Assembly: GCF_937863485.1 (NCBI RefSeq)
Contig: NZ_CALMFY010000188.1
Location: 16,466 to 80,465 of the forward strand
Length of the DNA: 64,000 nucleotides
DNA from: an uncultured Nostoc sp.
Lineage (GTDB): Bacteria > Cyanobacteriota > Cyanobacteriia > Cyanobacteriales > Nostocaceae
Direction: 5' to 3'
The notes under the pieces: generated by a model
What the model was told of the DNA's origin: nothing
The model's input: only the letters and a program-made list of their open reading frames with translations
Database searches by the model: none
Part shown: positions 8,623 to 18,258 of the stretch, one piece after another
Layout: each line of letters begins with the position of its first letter
Position numbering within the stretch: position 1 is the first letter of the stretch
Made by a program: the position numbers and the translations under genes

Positions 8623-9747
8623 CTACGCTTTTAAATTTGCATGATGCACGCGATCTCCATTCAGTAATTTTGAGCGATAACGATAACGCCACATCACAAA
8701 ACCAGTGATAAACAAAATTGTGGGAGCAAGACCAACAAAAATATATAAAATTCGCGTTGGTAGTCCGCCAAAAGTACCAAAGTGCAGGGGGTTAAAAGCA
8801 TCTATCACTTCCTCACCAATAGAAAGCGATCGTGAATTACGAACGCGCAATACCTTCCCTGTATATTGGTCTAAATAAACTCCGCTGCGCCAAACTTGTT
8901 TTTCTTCATAAAATCGTTTACCCACCAAAAATACCCCCTCTGGACTGGTTGGGAAAGCGATATAAGTAATAACAGCTTCTGGTAAAGCAGCATCAGCACG
9001 TTCCAAAATTTCTACTAAACCTAATGACGATTTACTAGGTATGGGTGTGGATTGCGGATCTATCGGTTTAGGGGAAAAAGTCACACCATAAATTACAGGT
9101 TCAAGATAAGAATAAAAATTCCAACAAAACCCGGTAAAAGCAGTGATTGTCAGAAATACTGCTGTAATGATCCCTGCTACTTTATGGATATCAAAATTTG
9201 TCCGTTTGATATGACCGTTCCATTTAATTTTAAAACCTGTAAATAGTTTTCGCCAACCAGGCCACAGCATAATTCCTGTAACGCTGAGGATGAACATTAA
9301 CAGAGCCGCAACACCGACAATTGCAACCCCAGTATCCCCGGCTAATAACGAATAGTGAAGATTGTCGATTATAGCTATGATGGTATATTCACTCAAGCGA
9401 TCGCCGATAATTTTGCCTGTGTATGGATTGACAATTACCTCTAAAGTCGGTTTTTTTGGGGATTGCAATTCGGCGTGTATAGGTTCATTAGCTTTTTGGG
9501 GTAATTCCAAGAAACTCACACTCAGGCTGGGATCAGGATAAACTGCTTTAACATTATCAATAACAGATAATATTGAAACTTGCTGCTGTTGAGGTGTAAT
9601 TTTTCCAAACTGAACTTCCAACAGAAAATGGCTAATTTCTTCCTTAAAAACCAGCAGGCTACCTGTCAACCCAACAACTATAATAATTAGTCCGGCGGCT
9701 AATCCCAAATAACGATGTAACTGGAAAGCCAGATGACGAAGTTTCAT
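8623..9747 (-). CDS. PepSY-associated membrane protein (PiuB-like, iron-uptake associated)
   Basis: This is a 374-residue inner-membrane protein with four hydrophobic segments: about residues 13-38 (LAAGLIIIVVGLTGSLLVF), 138-162, 187-212 and 335-358. A periplasmic PepSY-like region (LEVIVNPYTGKIIGD) and conserved HRYLGL and DIHKVAGI histidine-containing motifs are present. The family commonly sits beside TonB-dependent receptors and is thought to take part in ferric-siderophore handling, possibly reduction at the inner membrane. It lies 57 nt downstream of the receptor gene on the same strand and is probably cotranscribed with it. I chose ATG 9747 rather than the TTG seven codons upstream. 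Confidence 0.85.
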   Translation of the reverse strand: MKLRHLAFQLHRYLGLAAGLIIIVVGLTGSLLVFKEEISHFLLEVQFGKITPQQQQVSILSVIDNVKAVYPDPSLSVSFLELPQKANEPIHAELQSPKKPTLEVIVNPYTGKIIGDRLSEYTIIAIIDNLHYSLLAGDTGVAIVGVAALLMFILSVTGIMLWPGWRKLFTGFKIKWNGHIKRTNFDIHKVAGIITAVFLTITAFTGFCWNFYSYLEPVIYGVTFSPKPIDPQSTPIPSKSSLGLVEILERADAALPEAVITYIAFPTSPEGVFLVGKRFYEEKQVWRSGVYLDQYTGKVLRVRNSRSLSIGEEVIDAFNPLHFGTFGGLPTRILYIFVGLAPTILFITGFVMWRYRYRSKLLNGDRVHHANLKA

Positions 9748-9804
9748 ATTATGACTGCGGTGACGCAAAGAAATAATAAATAACCAATGACAACTGACAA
9801 GCTA

Positions 9805-12468
9805 TTAAAACTCAATAGTAAATGAGCCAATAACAGTCAGCGGTGCGCCTGGAATTACCGTTGTTCGACCAAGTTCGCTGGTTTCAAAATAGCGAACATC
9901 AAATAAATTTTGGAAGTTAATTGCGGCTCGCCAATTGTTTTCTCGGTAGTAAATCGCTGCATCGGTACGAATATAACTTGGTAATTCAAAGCTATTTTCT
10001 AAATCACCCTGTCGAGCATCTACATAAAACAATCCCATTCCTAAACCGAAGCCTTTGAAACCACCGTTTTGAAACTCATAGGTTGTCCATAAGCTGGCTT
10101 TATTGTGAGGTACGTTAGGGATTTTGTTACCAGTTAGTGCAGCATCAAAACCCTCTGTAATTTCAGCGTTGGTATAGCTGTAAGAAGCAATTATGTTCCA
10201 CCCAGGTGAAATTTTTCCTGAAACATCAAATTCAATACCCCGACTACGTTGTTCGCCAACAGCAATGCTAAATGCTTGATTGATTGGATCTGTAGTCGCA
10301 ATATTAGATTTTGTAATTTCGTAAAATGCCAGATTAGCAGCCAGTTGAGGATTGAATTCAAATCGAATACCTGCTTCGTATTGCGTTCCGCGTGTTGGTT
10401 CCAATAATGAACGATCAACACGCACACCACTGTTAGGAGCAAAAGATCGGCTGTAGCTAGCATAGAGTGAAATCGGTTCAATGGGTTGATATACGATACC
10501 TACACGCGGGCTAAATGCTTCATCTGATTGGCTACTTTCAATGTTTTCTAGCTTGTCATCACGCTCTTGTGTAACAGTATCAAATCGACCACCAACTAAA
10601 AGTTTAAGATTATCTGTCAGTGCAATTTGATCTTGCAAGAAAAAACCTAAGCTATCAGTTGTAGTTTTGTCATCTCGGAGCAAGATGAAGGTTGAAATAT
10701 CTGGCAGAAGTACATTGTAGATGGGATTAAAAATATTAATACTTGGTGTTTGGCGATCTACTATTGAGGTATTAAAAGCATCAGATGGCGTTCTAAAGAA
10801 ACCTTCTGATGTATTTCTTTGTAAATCAAAGCCAAATAACAGCTGATGGTTGACTGAACCTGTTTGAAATTTACTCATGAGGTCAGTTTGCATCGAATAT
10901 ATCTTGTACTCATTGGTACTATCAAAATAATCACGGAATAAAGTGCCAGTCTCTTCATCTAGTTGTGTGAAGCTGGTGTTGAATACTTTTTCATTGTTTT
11001 GTAAAAATTGAAAGGCATTACGGAATTTGAGATTGTCGTTAAACTCATGTTCTAAACGATAACCAATCCCAAACTGCTCACTACGCCGAAAGTCTCCAGG
11101 TTCGCCTAAAAAGCGGCTATTCGGAATATCCGCAATTCCGGTTCCGATCGCAACTATCCCCCGATCAACAGTGCGTTGGTCGTAGAGATAGCTAGTGTTA
11201 ATAGATAAATTAGTGCGATCGCCTAACTTAATATCAAAGACAGGTGCAGCAAAAACTCGCTCACTGTTGACAAACTCGCGGAAGCTACCTGCATTTTGAT
11301 AAGCCAGATTCAGCCGATAAAGAAAGGCTTTATCTGGAGTTAACGGCCCAGATAAGTCTAAGCTACCACGATAAAAACTCTGGCTCCCAATCGATAAATC
11401 TGCACTATAGAAAGGATTAGCTAAAGGTCGCTTAGTGATTACATTGACCACGCCTCCTGGCTCAACATTGCCATACAGAACTGAAGCAGGCCCCTTTAAA
11501 ACCTCTACTTGCTCAATACTTGCTGTATCTCGCAATGAGAAATTACCTTCTGTGTTGGTTTGTCTAAAGCCATTTTGCAGGATACTGGCATCGTCAAACC
11601 CCCGAATATTGAAACTATCTATAGTACCGCCAAAATTATTACTGCTAAAAACACCGCTCACATTTCGTAGTGCATCAACCAGGCGTATAGTTTTTTGATC
11701 CTCTAATACTTGCCGTGGAACCACCTGGATTGATTGAGGAATATCGCGGATAGGTGTGTCTGTTCTCGTACCAGTTGAAGATTCTGTGACTCTATATCCG
11801 TCTTCTTCGCCTGTGACCACCAATTCAATTGGTTCATCAGTTTGTGCTGATGGTGTTTTCGGAGGCTGTTGGGAAGATGGCTGTGTTGGTTGGGTTAGTA
11901 TTTGTGTTTGTGGCTGTTGCGGTTGGATAGAAGCAATCTCTGATGCTACCCCAAAAATCAAACCTTCATCACTATCAAACAGTTCAATTTTGGGTGCTAT
12001 TTCTTCGCCTATCAACGTCACCCGGATATTATTCGCATCTTGATTAGTGACAATTACCTCTGCAATACCTGCGGCTGGCTTTTCTTGGCGAAATGTCTGG
12101 CCACTAGAGAGGCGTAACTGTGCATTAGAAATGTTTGCAATATAAGTTTTGCCGTCAATTTGCGGTGTTATTTGTAACTTTTCGCCCAAAGTAGTCTCTA
12201 ATATCAAATCTATCCCTGTTGCTGTAGCATTAATCTTGACTCCCGTAATCTCGATAACTTGATTTACAGGCGGCGAAGTGGGGGTAGAAGACTGAGCTAA
12301 CCTCAAGGAACGCTTAATTTCACTCAATTTTGAGATTTTTTTAGTTGATTTGAGATTTTCAATTGTCTGATTTGCCTCTAAGACTTCTGCACTCAAAACA
12401 GCAGTGGTGTTCCACACAACAACACAACTTATCAGTAATAAGCTTGGCAGTATTCGCTCTAGTTTCAT
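9805..12468 (-). CDS. TonB-dependent siderophore receptor with N-terminal AMIN domain
   Basis: This is an outer-membrane receptor for ferric-siderophore import, 887 residues long. Order: signal peptide (about residues 1-27, hydrophobic LPSLLLISCVVVW); AMIN domain at about 75-180; a Pro/Gln-rich linker at about 180-210; plug domain at about 230-345 with IPQSIQVVPRQVLEDQ, FNIRGFDD and VEVLKGPASVLYGNVEPGG; and a beta-barrel ending in the expected C-terminal Phe (IGSFTIEF). The AMIN-plus-plug layout is usual for cyanobacterial siderophore receptors. The start is ATG 12468 because the signal peptide begins there; an upstream TTG would add ten residues. It is divergent from the biosynthetic operon, so the two could share iron control. 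It probably recognises the siderophore made next door. Confidence 0.93.
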   Translation of the reverse strand: MKLERILPSLLLISCVVVWNTTAVLSAEVLEANQTIENLKSTKKISKLSEIKRSLRLAQSSTPTSPPVNQVIEITGVKINATATGIDLILETTLGEKLQITPQIDGKTYIANISNAQLRLSSGQTFRQEKPAAGIAEVIVTNQDANNIRVTLIGEEIAPKIELFDSDEGLIFGVASEIASIQPQQPQTQILTQPTQPSSQQPPKTPSAQTDEPIELVVTGEEDGYRVTESSTGTRTDTPIRDIPQSIQVVPRQVLEDQKTIRLVDALRNVSGVFSSNNFGGTIDSFNIRGFDDASILQNGFRQTNTEGNFSLRDTASIEQVEVLKGPASVLYGNVEPGGVVNVITKRPLANPFYSADLSIGSQSFYRGSLDLSGPLTPDKAFLYRLNLAYQNAGSFREFVNSERVFAAPVFDIKLGDRTNLSINTSYLYDQRTVDRGIVAIGTGIADIPNSRFLGEPGDFRRSEQFGIGYRLEHEFNDNLKFRNAFQFLQNNEKVFNTSFTQLDEETGTLFRDYFDSTNEYKIYSMQTDLMSKFQTGSVNHQLLFGFDLQRNTSEGFFRTPSDAFNTSIVDRQTPSINIFNPIYNVLLPDISTFILLRDDKTTTDSLGFFLQDQIALTDNLKLLVGGRFDTVTQERDDKLENIESSQSDEAFSPRVGIVYQPIEPISLYASYSRSFAPNSGVRVDRSLLEPTRGTQYEAGIRFEFNPQLAANLAFYEITKSNIATTDPINQAFSIAVGEQRSRGIEFDVSGKISPGWNIIASYSYTNAEITEGFDAALTGNKIPNVPHNKASLWTTYEFQNGGFKGFGLGMGLFYVDARQGDLENSFELPSYIRTDAAIYYRENNWRAAINFQNLFDVRYFETSELGRTTVIPGAPLTVIGSFTIEF

Positions 12469-12900
12469 GCCCAATCGCAACTCGCAGGTTGTAATCAATA
12501 ATCTTGTCCATATTATTGCAAGTAATTTTTAATATGTAAAGCCCTATACCAAATATTTTTTTTGCAAATCTTTCTCAAATGATTAGGATACAGCAAACTC
12601 TAACCTCGTGGCGAAATTTTTTCTTTACTGAAAAATTTCTCTTAATCCTTTGCTATTTTCCATATAGGGCAATGAATAGAGGTAATAGCAAAAATATTCT
12701 AATTTTAATTGCATCTATCCTAAGATATAAATATTTTTTGCAACTAACAATCAATAAAACTAATAAATAATATAAGTATTTATTATATATAAGGGGTTGT
12801 AAGATCGAAAGACTTGCATTAGTGTAATTAAAGTAATCAAAAATTAGTAGCAATAGCTGAGATAGAAATCGGTGGCATTTGGCTATTGATAAATAATCAG
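12469..12900. promoter_or_regulatory. Divergent intergenic region between receptor and biosynthetic operon
   Basis: This AT-rich region of about 430 bp must hold the promoters of both the receptor/PepSY pair (minus) and the 14-gene operon (plus). Short frames here are not credible genes. A 9-bp perfect inverted repeat (next feature) is the clearest structure. Iron regulation through Fur is expected from function, but I could not point to a convincing Fur box by eye. Confidence 0.5.
12761..12785. promoter_or_regulatory. 9-bp inverted repeat, candidate operator
   Basis: The arms TAATAAATA (12761-12769) and TATTTATTA (12777-12785) are perfect inverted repeats with a 7-bp spacer, about 115 bp upstream of the first biosynthetic gene. 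AT-rich dyads of this size can be regulator sites, but in such AT-rich DNA chance is a real alternative. Confidence 0.3.
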
Positions 12901-15900
12901 ATGACTGCGATCGCATTTGCTTGCAATTCAGTCCAGGATTGGCATCTAGCTCTTGAGAATAAAATGCTTCAACCTTTTAATGACTTGAAAGATATTGGCT
13001 GTGGCTGTTCGACGTTGGTTGAGATTCTGCAATCCAGATCTGAATCTCAGCCGCACACAGAGGCTTTTAGCTTTTTGCAAGATGGAGAAGATACAGTAAT
13101 CACACTCACATATCAAGAGCTAGATCGACGCTCGCGGGCGATCGCATCTCAACTACAATCAATGGGGATGGCTGGCGAACGTGCGTTACTGCTGTATCCA
13201 CCAGGGCTGGACTTTTTAGCTGGTTTTTTGGGTTGTTTATACGCTGGGGTGGTAGCAGTTCCCGCTTACCCACCACACAACCAACGCAACACCCCCAGAA
13301 TTCAAGCCATTATCGCAGATGCACAGGTGGCGATTGGTCTGACGACAAGCAACCTCTTGCCAAAAATGCAATGCCTACTGGGAAATTTGCAGTGGTTAGT
13401 TACAGACAACTTAAGTTGGGAACTAGAAACGACTTCGCAAGTATCAATTATTAAGCAAGATGCTTTAGCCTTTATCCAATACACCTCCGGTTCCACAGGT
13501 ACACCGAAGGGAGTCATGGTAAGTCATGGAAACTTAATGCACAATTGCGAATACATCAAGCAAGCCTTTGAACTGACATCAGAAAGTGTGTCAGTCACTT
13601 GGCTACCTAGCTTCCATGACATGGGACTTATCGACGGCATTCTCCAGCCCTTGTACACAGGTTTTCTTGGTGTATTGATGCCGCCGGGAACCTTTATTCA
13701 GCGACCAATTCGCTGGATTGAGGCAATTTCTCGCTATAAAGCAACCCATTGTGGAGGGCCTAACTTTGCCTATGAGCTATGTGTTAACAAGATTACTTCA
13801 GAACAAAGACAAACCCTTGACTTAAGTAGTTGGCATACCGCTTACAGTGGAGCAGAACCAATTCGACGAGAAACTTTAGAGCAGTTTGCAACCTTTTTTG
13901 AGCCATGCGGTTTTCAGCCCAGCTTTTTCTATCCCTGTTACGGTATGGCTGAAGCTACCTTGATGGTTTCAGGTGGTGGTGTCAAAGACGAGCCAGTTTA
14001 CCGTGCAATCGAAACAGATGCTTTAGAACAGAACCAGATTGTTAAAGTCTCGGAAAATAGCCAAAATATTAGGCATTTGGTAGGGTGTGGACACTCATGG
14101 CTAGATTCCAAAATTGTCATTGTTGATCCAGAATCGCTGACATTGTGCCCTCCTAACCGAGTTGGAGAAATTTGGGTATCAGGAGCGAGTGTCGCTCAGG
14201 GTTATTGGCAAAAGCCAGAAGAAACAGCACAAACCTTCCACGCCTACCTTAAAGACACAGGTGAGGGGCCATTTTTACGAACTGGAGATTTAGGCTTTTT
14301 AGATAATGGTGAACTTTTGATTACAGGTAGGGCTAAAGATTTAATTATTATTCGTGGCCGTAACCTTTACCCACAAGATATTGAGTTAACAGCAGAACGA
14401 AGTCATCCTTGTTTGTGTTTGGGTAGTTGTGCTGCCTTTGCGATTGAAACAGACAATGAAGAACGCTTGGTAGTAGTGCAAGAATTGGAATTTCGTGCCA
14501 AACCCAACCATGAGGAAGTAATTAGCGCTATTCGTCAGGCGGTTGCAGAAGAACATGAGATACAAGTCTATGCAGTAGTTTTGATTAAACCCGGCACTAT
14601 TTCTAAAACCTCTAGTGGCAAAATTCAACGCCGTGCAACTAAGGCAGCATTTATAGCAAATAACCTAGCGATAGTTGCCAGCAATATCGCAAGAAGTACT
14701 GAGGTTGCAATTAAAGAAAATAGATTGCAACACCAAGTTTTGTTGAGTTTAAGTAAAAATGAGAGCCAGTCAATACTAGAAGTATATATTCAAGAACAAG
14801 TAGCACGGGTATTAGCGATCACATTACCTGAAGTTACACCAGAACAAGCCTTCAGCAGTTTGGGGCTAGATTCCTTGAAAGCCTTTGAACTACAAAACCG
14901 AATTGAAACAGATTTAGAGATTACTTTATCTATAGCCGACTTCTTTACAGGCTTGAGTGTGCGATCGCTCTCTTGTAAAATACTTGCTCAACTCAACACA
15001 TCTCCAATTCCCTCAGAATCAATTCTTCCAGCCCACAAAGATAGCGAATTTCATCCCCTATCTTTCGCTCAACAAAGACTCTGGTTTATTCATCAGCTAG
15101 CACCTGATACACCTGCATACAGTATTCCTTTAATTATCCGCTTTCAAGGACGCGTTAATATTGCAGTTCTAGAACAAAGCCTAAACGAAATTATCAAACG
15201 CCATGAAATACTACGTACAAATTTTCTTCTTATAGAAGGGCAACCTGTGCAAGTTATTCAGCCAGAACTCAACATCAAATTACCCGTTGAAAATTTACAA
15301 ATATTCCCAGAAAACAGGCGCGATCAAGAAGCCCAGCGTTTTAATAAAGAGTTAGCAACACAAAGCTTCGACTTATCTTCTCAAGCTCTTTTGCGTGCTA
15401 AACTTCTGCGTTTAGAAGAAACAGAATATCACTTAGTCTTAATTCTAGACCACATTATTGTTGATGGTTGGTCTATTGGTATCCTCATTGGTGAACTGGC
15501 TGAAATTTATGAAGCATTTGTAAATGACAAACTCTCACCACTGGCAAAATTACCAATACAGTATCTAGATTTTACTTATTGGCAGAGACAATGTTTGCAA
15601 GGCAAAAGATTAAACACTCTGATTACCTACTGGAAGCGACAGTTAGGCGGGAACTTACCAGTATTAGATTTACCTACAGATATTCCAAGAAAGGCTTTTC
15701 CAAGCTTCAACGGCGCTCAAGCGAAATTCGTTATCTCACCTAGCTTGAGTGCTGAATTGAAAAACCTTTGCCAGCAAGAAGGTGTTACCCTATTTATGGT
15801 CTTGCTGGCAGCATTCAAAACCCTTCTATATCGCTACACTGGGCAAACAGATATCCTAGTAGGTTCTCCAATTGCGAGCCGCAATCGAGCCGAAATAGAA

Positions 15901-18252
15901 TCATTAATTGGCTTTTTTGTAAATGTTTTAGTTTTGCGTACTTCGCTTGATGGGATACCTAATTTTAGAGAGTTACTGCAACGGGTAAAAGCAACAGCCT
16001 TAGAAGCTTACACTCACCAAGATTTACCCTTTGAAAAATTAGTAGAAGCACTACAACCAGAACGCCATCTGAGCTACAATCCTTTATTTCAGGTAATGTT
16101 CGTTCTGCAAAATGTGCCACTACCAAAGCCCAATTTATTAGATATGGATATAACTATTATAGAGGGTTTTAACGACACGGCTAAGTTTGATTTAACTCTG
16201 TTTATAGAGGACAGAGAACAGGGATTGATTGCAACTTTAGAGTACAACACGGCTTTATTCAATGCAGATACAATGAATCGGATGCTGGGACATTTACAAA
16301 CATTACTAGAGGGTATTGTTGCCAATCCCGATCAGAGTATTGCAGAATTCCCATTGTTAACTGCATTCGAGAGAAAACAAATCCTAGTTGATTGGAATCA
16401 GACACAAATAGACTATCCACAACATCTATGTATTCATCAATTATTTGAACAGCAGGTAGAGCTTACACCAAATGTTGTTGCACTAGTATTTGAAAATCAA
16501 AGACTAACCTATCGTGAGTTAAACAATCAAGCTAATCAACTAGCACATTACTTACAAAAATTAGGAGTCAAGCCAGAAGCTTTTGTTGGAATATGTATGG
16601 AACGTTCACCAGAAATGGTGATTGGTTTGTTAGCAATTCTCAAAGCTGGTGGTGCTTATATACCACTCGATCCTAAATATCCGCAAGAACGTTTAGCGTT
16701 CATGCTAGAAGACAGCCAAGCTCATATATTGCTGACTCAAACACATTTGACTCAATGTTTTACAGGTAATATTAATAGTATTTGTTTGGATAGAGATTGG
16801 CAGTTAATAGAACAACAAAATACAGAGAATCTGCTTATTGAAGTAACATCAAAGAACTTAGCTTACATTATTTATACTTCTGGTTCTACAGGTAAACCCA
16901 AAGGCGTTACGATTGAACATTGTAGTTGCATTGCTTTGTTAAACTGGGCAAGACAAGTATTTACCGATGATGAACTTGCAGGAGTATTAGCATCAACTTC
17001 TATTTGCTTTGATTTATCGGTATTTGAAATATTTGTGCCTTTAAGTTGGGGTGGAAAGGTAATTTTGGTAGAGAACGCTTTGCATCTACCTAACTTACCT
17101 GCTGCTACAGAAGTAAGCTTAGTAAATACAGTTCCGAGTATCATAAGTGAATTATTGCGAATTAATGGTTTACCTGCTTCAGTACGCACGGTAAACCTGG
17201 CTGGTGAACCACTTCAGCATCAGCTGGTGCAACAGATTTACCAAAATGATGCAATTCAAAGAGTTTTCAACCTTTATGGGCCTTCCGAAGATACAACTTA
17301 TTCCACATTTAGTTTAGTCAAGAAACAAGATAAAATTGTTACTATCGGTCGCCCTATTAACAACACCCAAATTTATCTACTTGATGCCAATTTACAACCA
17401 GTGCCAATTGGAGTAAAAGGGGAAATTTATCTTGGTGGTGCTGGTTTAGCTAGAGGCTATTTCAACAGATTAGAAGTCACTAATGAATGCTTCATTGCTA
17501 ATCCTTTTAATAATGGAATTAATACAGGTTTATATAAGACTGGGGATTTAGCTCGGTATTTACCAGATGGTAATTTAGAATATTTGGGACGCATTGATTA
17601 TCAAGTTAAAATTCGAGGTTTTCGGATTGAGGTAGGCGAAATTGAAAAGGTATTAATCGAACATTCAGCAGTACGGGAAGTTATAGTTTTAACATTAGAA
17701 AAGCAACTCGTAGCTTTTGTTGTTCCTAAAGATGGAAAGACACCCAGTAGTAATGAACTGCGAAATTATTTAAAAGGAACTTTACCTGATTACATGCTTC
17801 CGGGTTTATTTGTGCTACTAGATGCGATGCCATTGTTGCCAAATGGTAAAGTTAATCGTAGCGCTTTGTCAGTTCCTACAGATTTGCGTCCAACAATAGA
17901 AGTTAGTTACAAAGCTCCGAGTTCAGAAATCGAAAGAGTGATCGCAATTATTTGGCAAGAAGTCTTAAAATTAGAAAAAGTAGGTATAAATGATAATTTT
18001 TTTGACCTGGGTGGTCATTCTTTGCTGATGGTTCAGGTAAAGCAAAAGCTAGATGCAGCATTGAATAAAGAATTATCTATTATTGAGTTATTTCAAAATC
18101 CAACTATTCAATCTTTAGTAAAATATTTAAGTCAAGATTCAGAGAAAGATTCGCGTTGGCAAGCAATACGCGAACGTACTCAAAAACAAAAAAATGCTGT
18201 CAAAAGGAAACAAGAGTTTTTAAGTAATTCTATAAAAAATAATAGAAAATAG
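12901..18252 (+). CDS. FAAL-ACP-C-A-PCP: lipo-initiation and first NRPS module (Ala/Gly-type)
   Basis: This protein starts the assembly line by activating a fatty acid and joining it to the first amino acid. Domains: fatty-acyl-AMP ligase at about 20-590 (YTSGSTGTPKGVM near 191, WLPSFHDMGLIDG); ACP with Ser658 (LGLDSLKAF); condensation domain at about 717-1150; adenylation domain at about 1160-1620; PCP with Ser1707 (GGHSLL); and a basic tail. My reading of the pocket is D-L-F-N-N-A-L-T-Y-K, the Ala/Gly type known from McyA of microcystin synthesis. The condensation motif is DHIIVDG instead of HHxxxDG: the first His is changed, the catalytic second His is kept. Start is uncertain: ATG 12901 was chosen over TTG 12886, and ATG 12964 is also possible. 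The PKS gene follows after 6 nt. Confidence 0.93.
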   Translation: MTAIAFACNSVQDWHLALENKMLQPFNDLKDIGCGCSTLVEILQSRSESQPHTEAFSFLQDGEDTVITLTYQELDRRSRAIASQLQSMGMAGERALLLYPPGLDFLAGFLGCLYAGVVAVPAYPPHNQRNTPRIQAIIADAQVAIGLTTSNLLPKMQCLLGNLQWLVTDNLSWELETTSQVSIIKQDALAFIQYTSGSTGTPKGVMVSHGNLMHNCEYIKQAFELTSESVSVTWLPSFHDMGLIDGILQPLYTGFLGVLMPPGTFIQRPIRWIEAISRYKATHCGGPNFAYELCVNKITSEQRQTLDLSSWHTAYSGAEPIRRETLEQFATFFEPCGFQPSFFYPCYGMAEATLMVSGGGVKDEPVYRAIETDALEQNQIVKVSENSQNIRHLVGCGHSWLDSKIVIVDPESLTLCPPNRVGEIWVSGASVAQGYWQKPEETAQTFHAYLKDTGEGPFLRTGDLGFLDNGELLITGRAKDLIIIRGRNLYPQDIELTAERSHPCLCLGSCAAFAIETDNEERLVVVQELEFRAKPNHEEVISAIRQAVAEEHEIQVYAVVLIKPGTISKTSSGKIQRRATKAAFIANNLAIVASNIARSTEVAIKENRLQHQVLLSLSKNESQSILEVYIQEQVARVLAITLPEVTPEQAFSSLGLDSLKAFELQNRIETDLEITLSIADFFTGLSVRSLSCKILAQLNTSPIPSESILPAHKDSEFHPLSFAQQRLWFIHQLAPDTPAYSIPLIIRFQGRVNIAVLEQSLNEIIKRHEILRTNFLLIEGQPVQVIQPELNIKLPVENLQIFPENRRDQEAQRFNKELATQSFDLSSQALLRAKLLRLEETEYHLVLILDHIIVDGWSIGILIGELAEIYEAFVNDKLSPLAKLPIQYLDFTYWQRQCLQGKRLNTLITYWKRQLGGNLPVLDLPTDIPRKAFPSFNGAQAKFVISPSLSAELKNLCQQEGVTLFMVLLAAFKTLLYRYTGQTDILVGSPIASRNRAEIESLIGFFVNVLVLRTSLDGIPNFRELLQRVKATALEAYTHQDLPFEKLVEALQPERHLSYNPLFQVMFVLQNVPLPKPNLLDMDITIIEGFNDTAKFDLTLFIEDREQGLIATLEYNTALFNADTMNRMLGHLQTLLEGIVANPDQSIAEFPLLTAFERKQILVDWNQTQIDYPQHLCIHQLFEQQVELTPNVVALVFENQRLTYRELNNQANQLAHYLQKLGVKPEAFVGICMERSPEMVIGLLAILKAGGAYIPLDPKYPQERLAFMLEDSQAHILLTQTHLTQCFTGNINSICLDRDWQLIEQQNTENLLIEVTSKNLAYIIYTSGSTGKPKGVTIEHCSCIALLNWARQVFTDDELAGVLASTSICFDLSVFEIFVPLSWGGKVILVENALHLPNLPAATEVSLVNTVPSIISELLRINGLPASVRTVNLAGEPLQHQLVQQIYQNDAIQRVFNLYGPSEDTTYSTFSLVKKQDKIVTIGRPINNTQIYLLDANLQPVPIGVKGEIYLGGAGLARGYFNRLEVTNECFIANPFNNGINTGLYKTGDLARYLPDGNLEYLGRIDYQVKIRGFRIEVGEIEKVLIEHSAVREVIVLTLEKQLVAFVVPKDGKTPSSNELRNYLKGTLPDYMLPGLFVLLDAMPLLPNGKVNRSALSVPTDLRPTIEVSYKAPSSEIERVIAIIWQEVLKLEKVGINDNFFDLGGHSLLMVQVKQKLDAALNKELSIIELFQNPTIQSLVKYLSQDSEKDSRWQAIRERTQKQKNAVKRKQEFLSNSIKNNRK

Positions 18253-18258
18253 AGAATT

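Noticed and set aside
12560..12595. Possible Fur box (tttctcaaatgatta region)
   Set aside because: It matches the Fur consensus only loosely, and AT-rich DNA gives such partial matches often. Not reported as a site.
12579..12916. Short open frames in the intergenic region before the operon
   Set aside because: AT-rich frames on both strands with low-complexity products and no ribosome site; shadows of the regulatory region.
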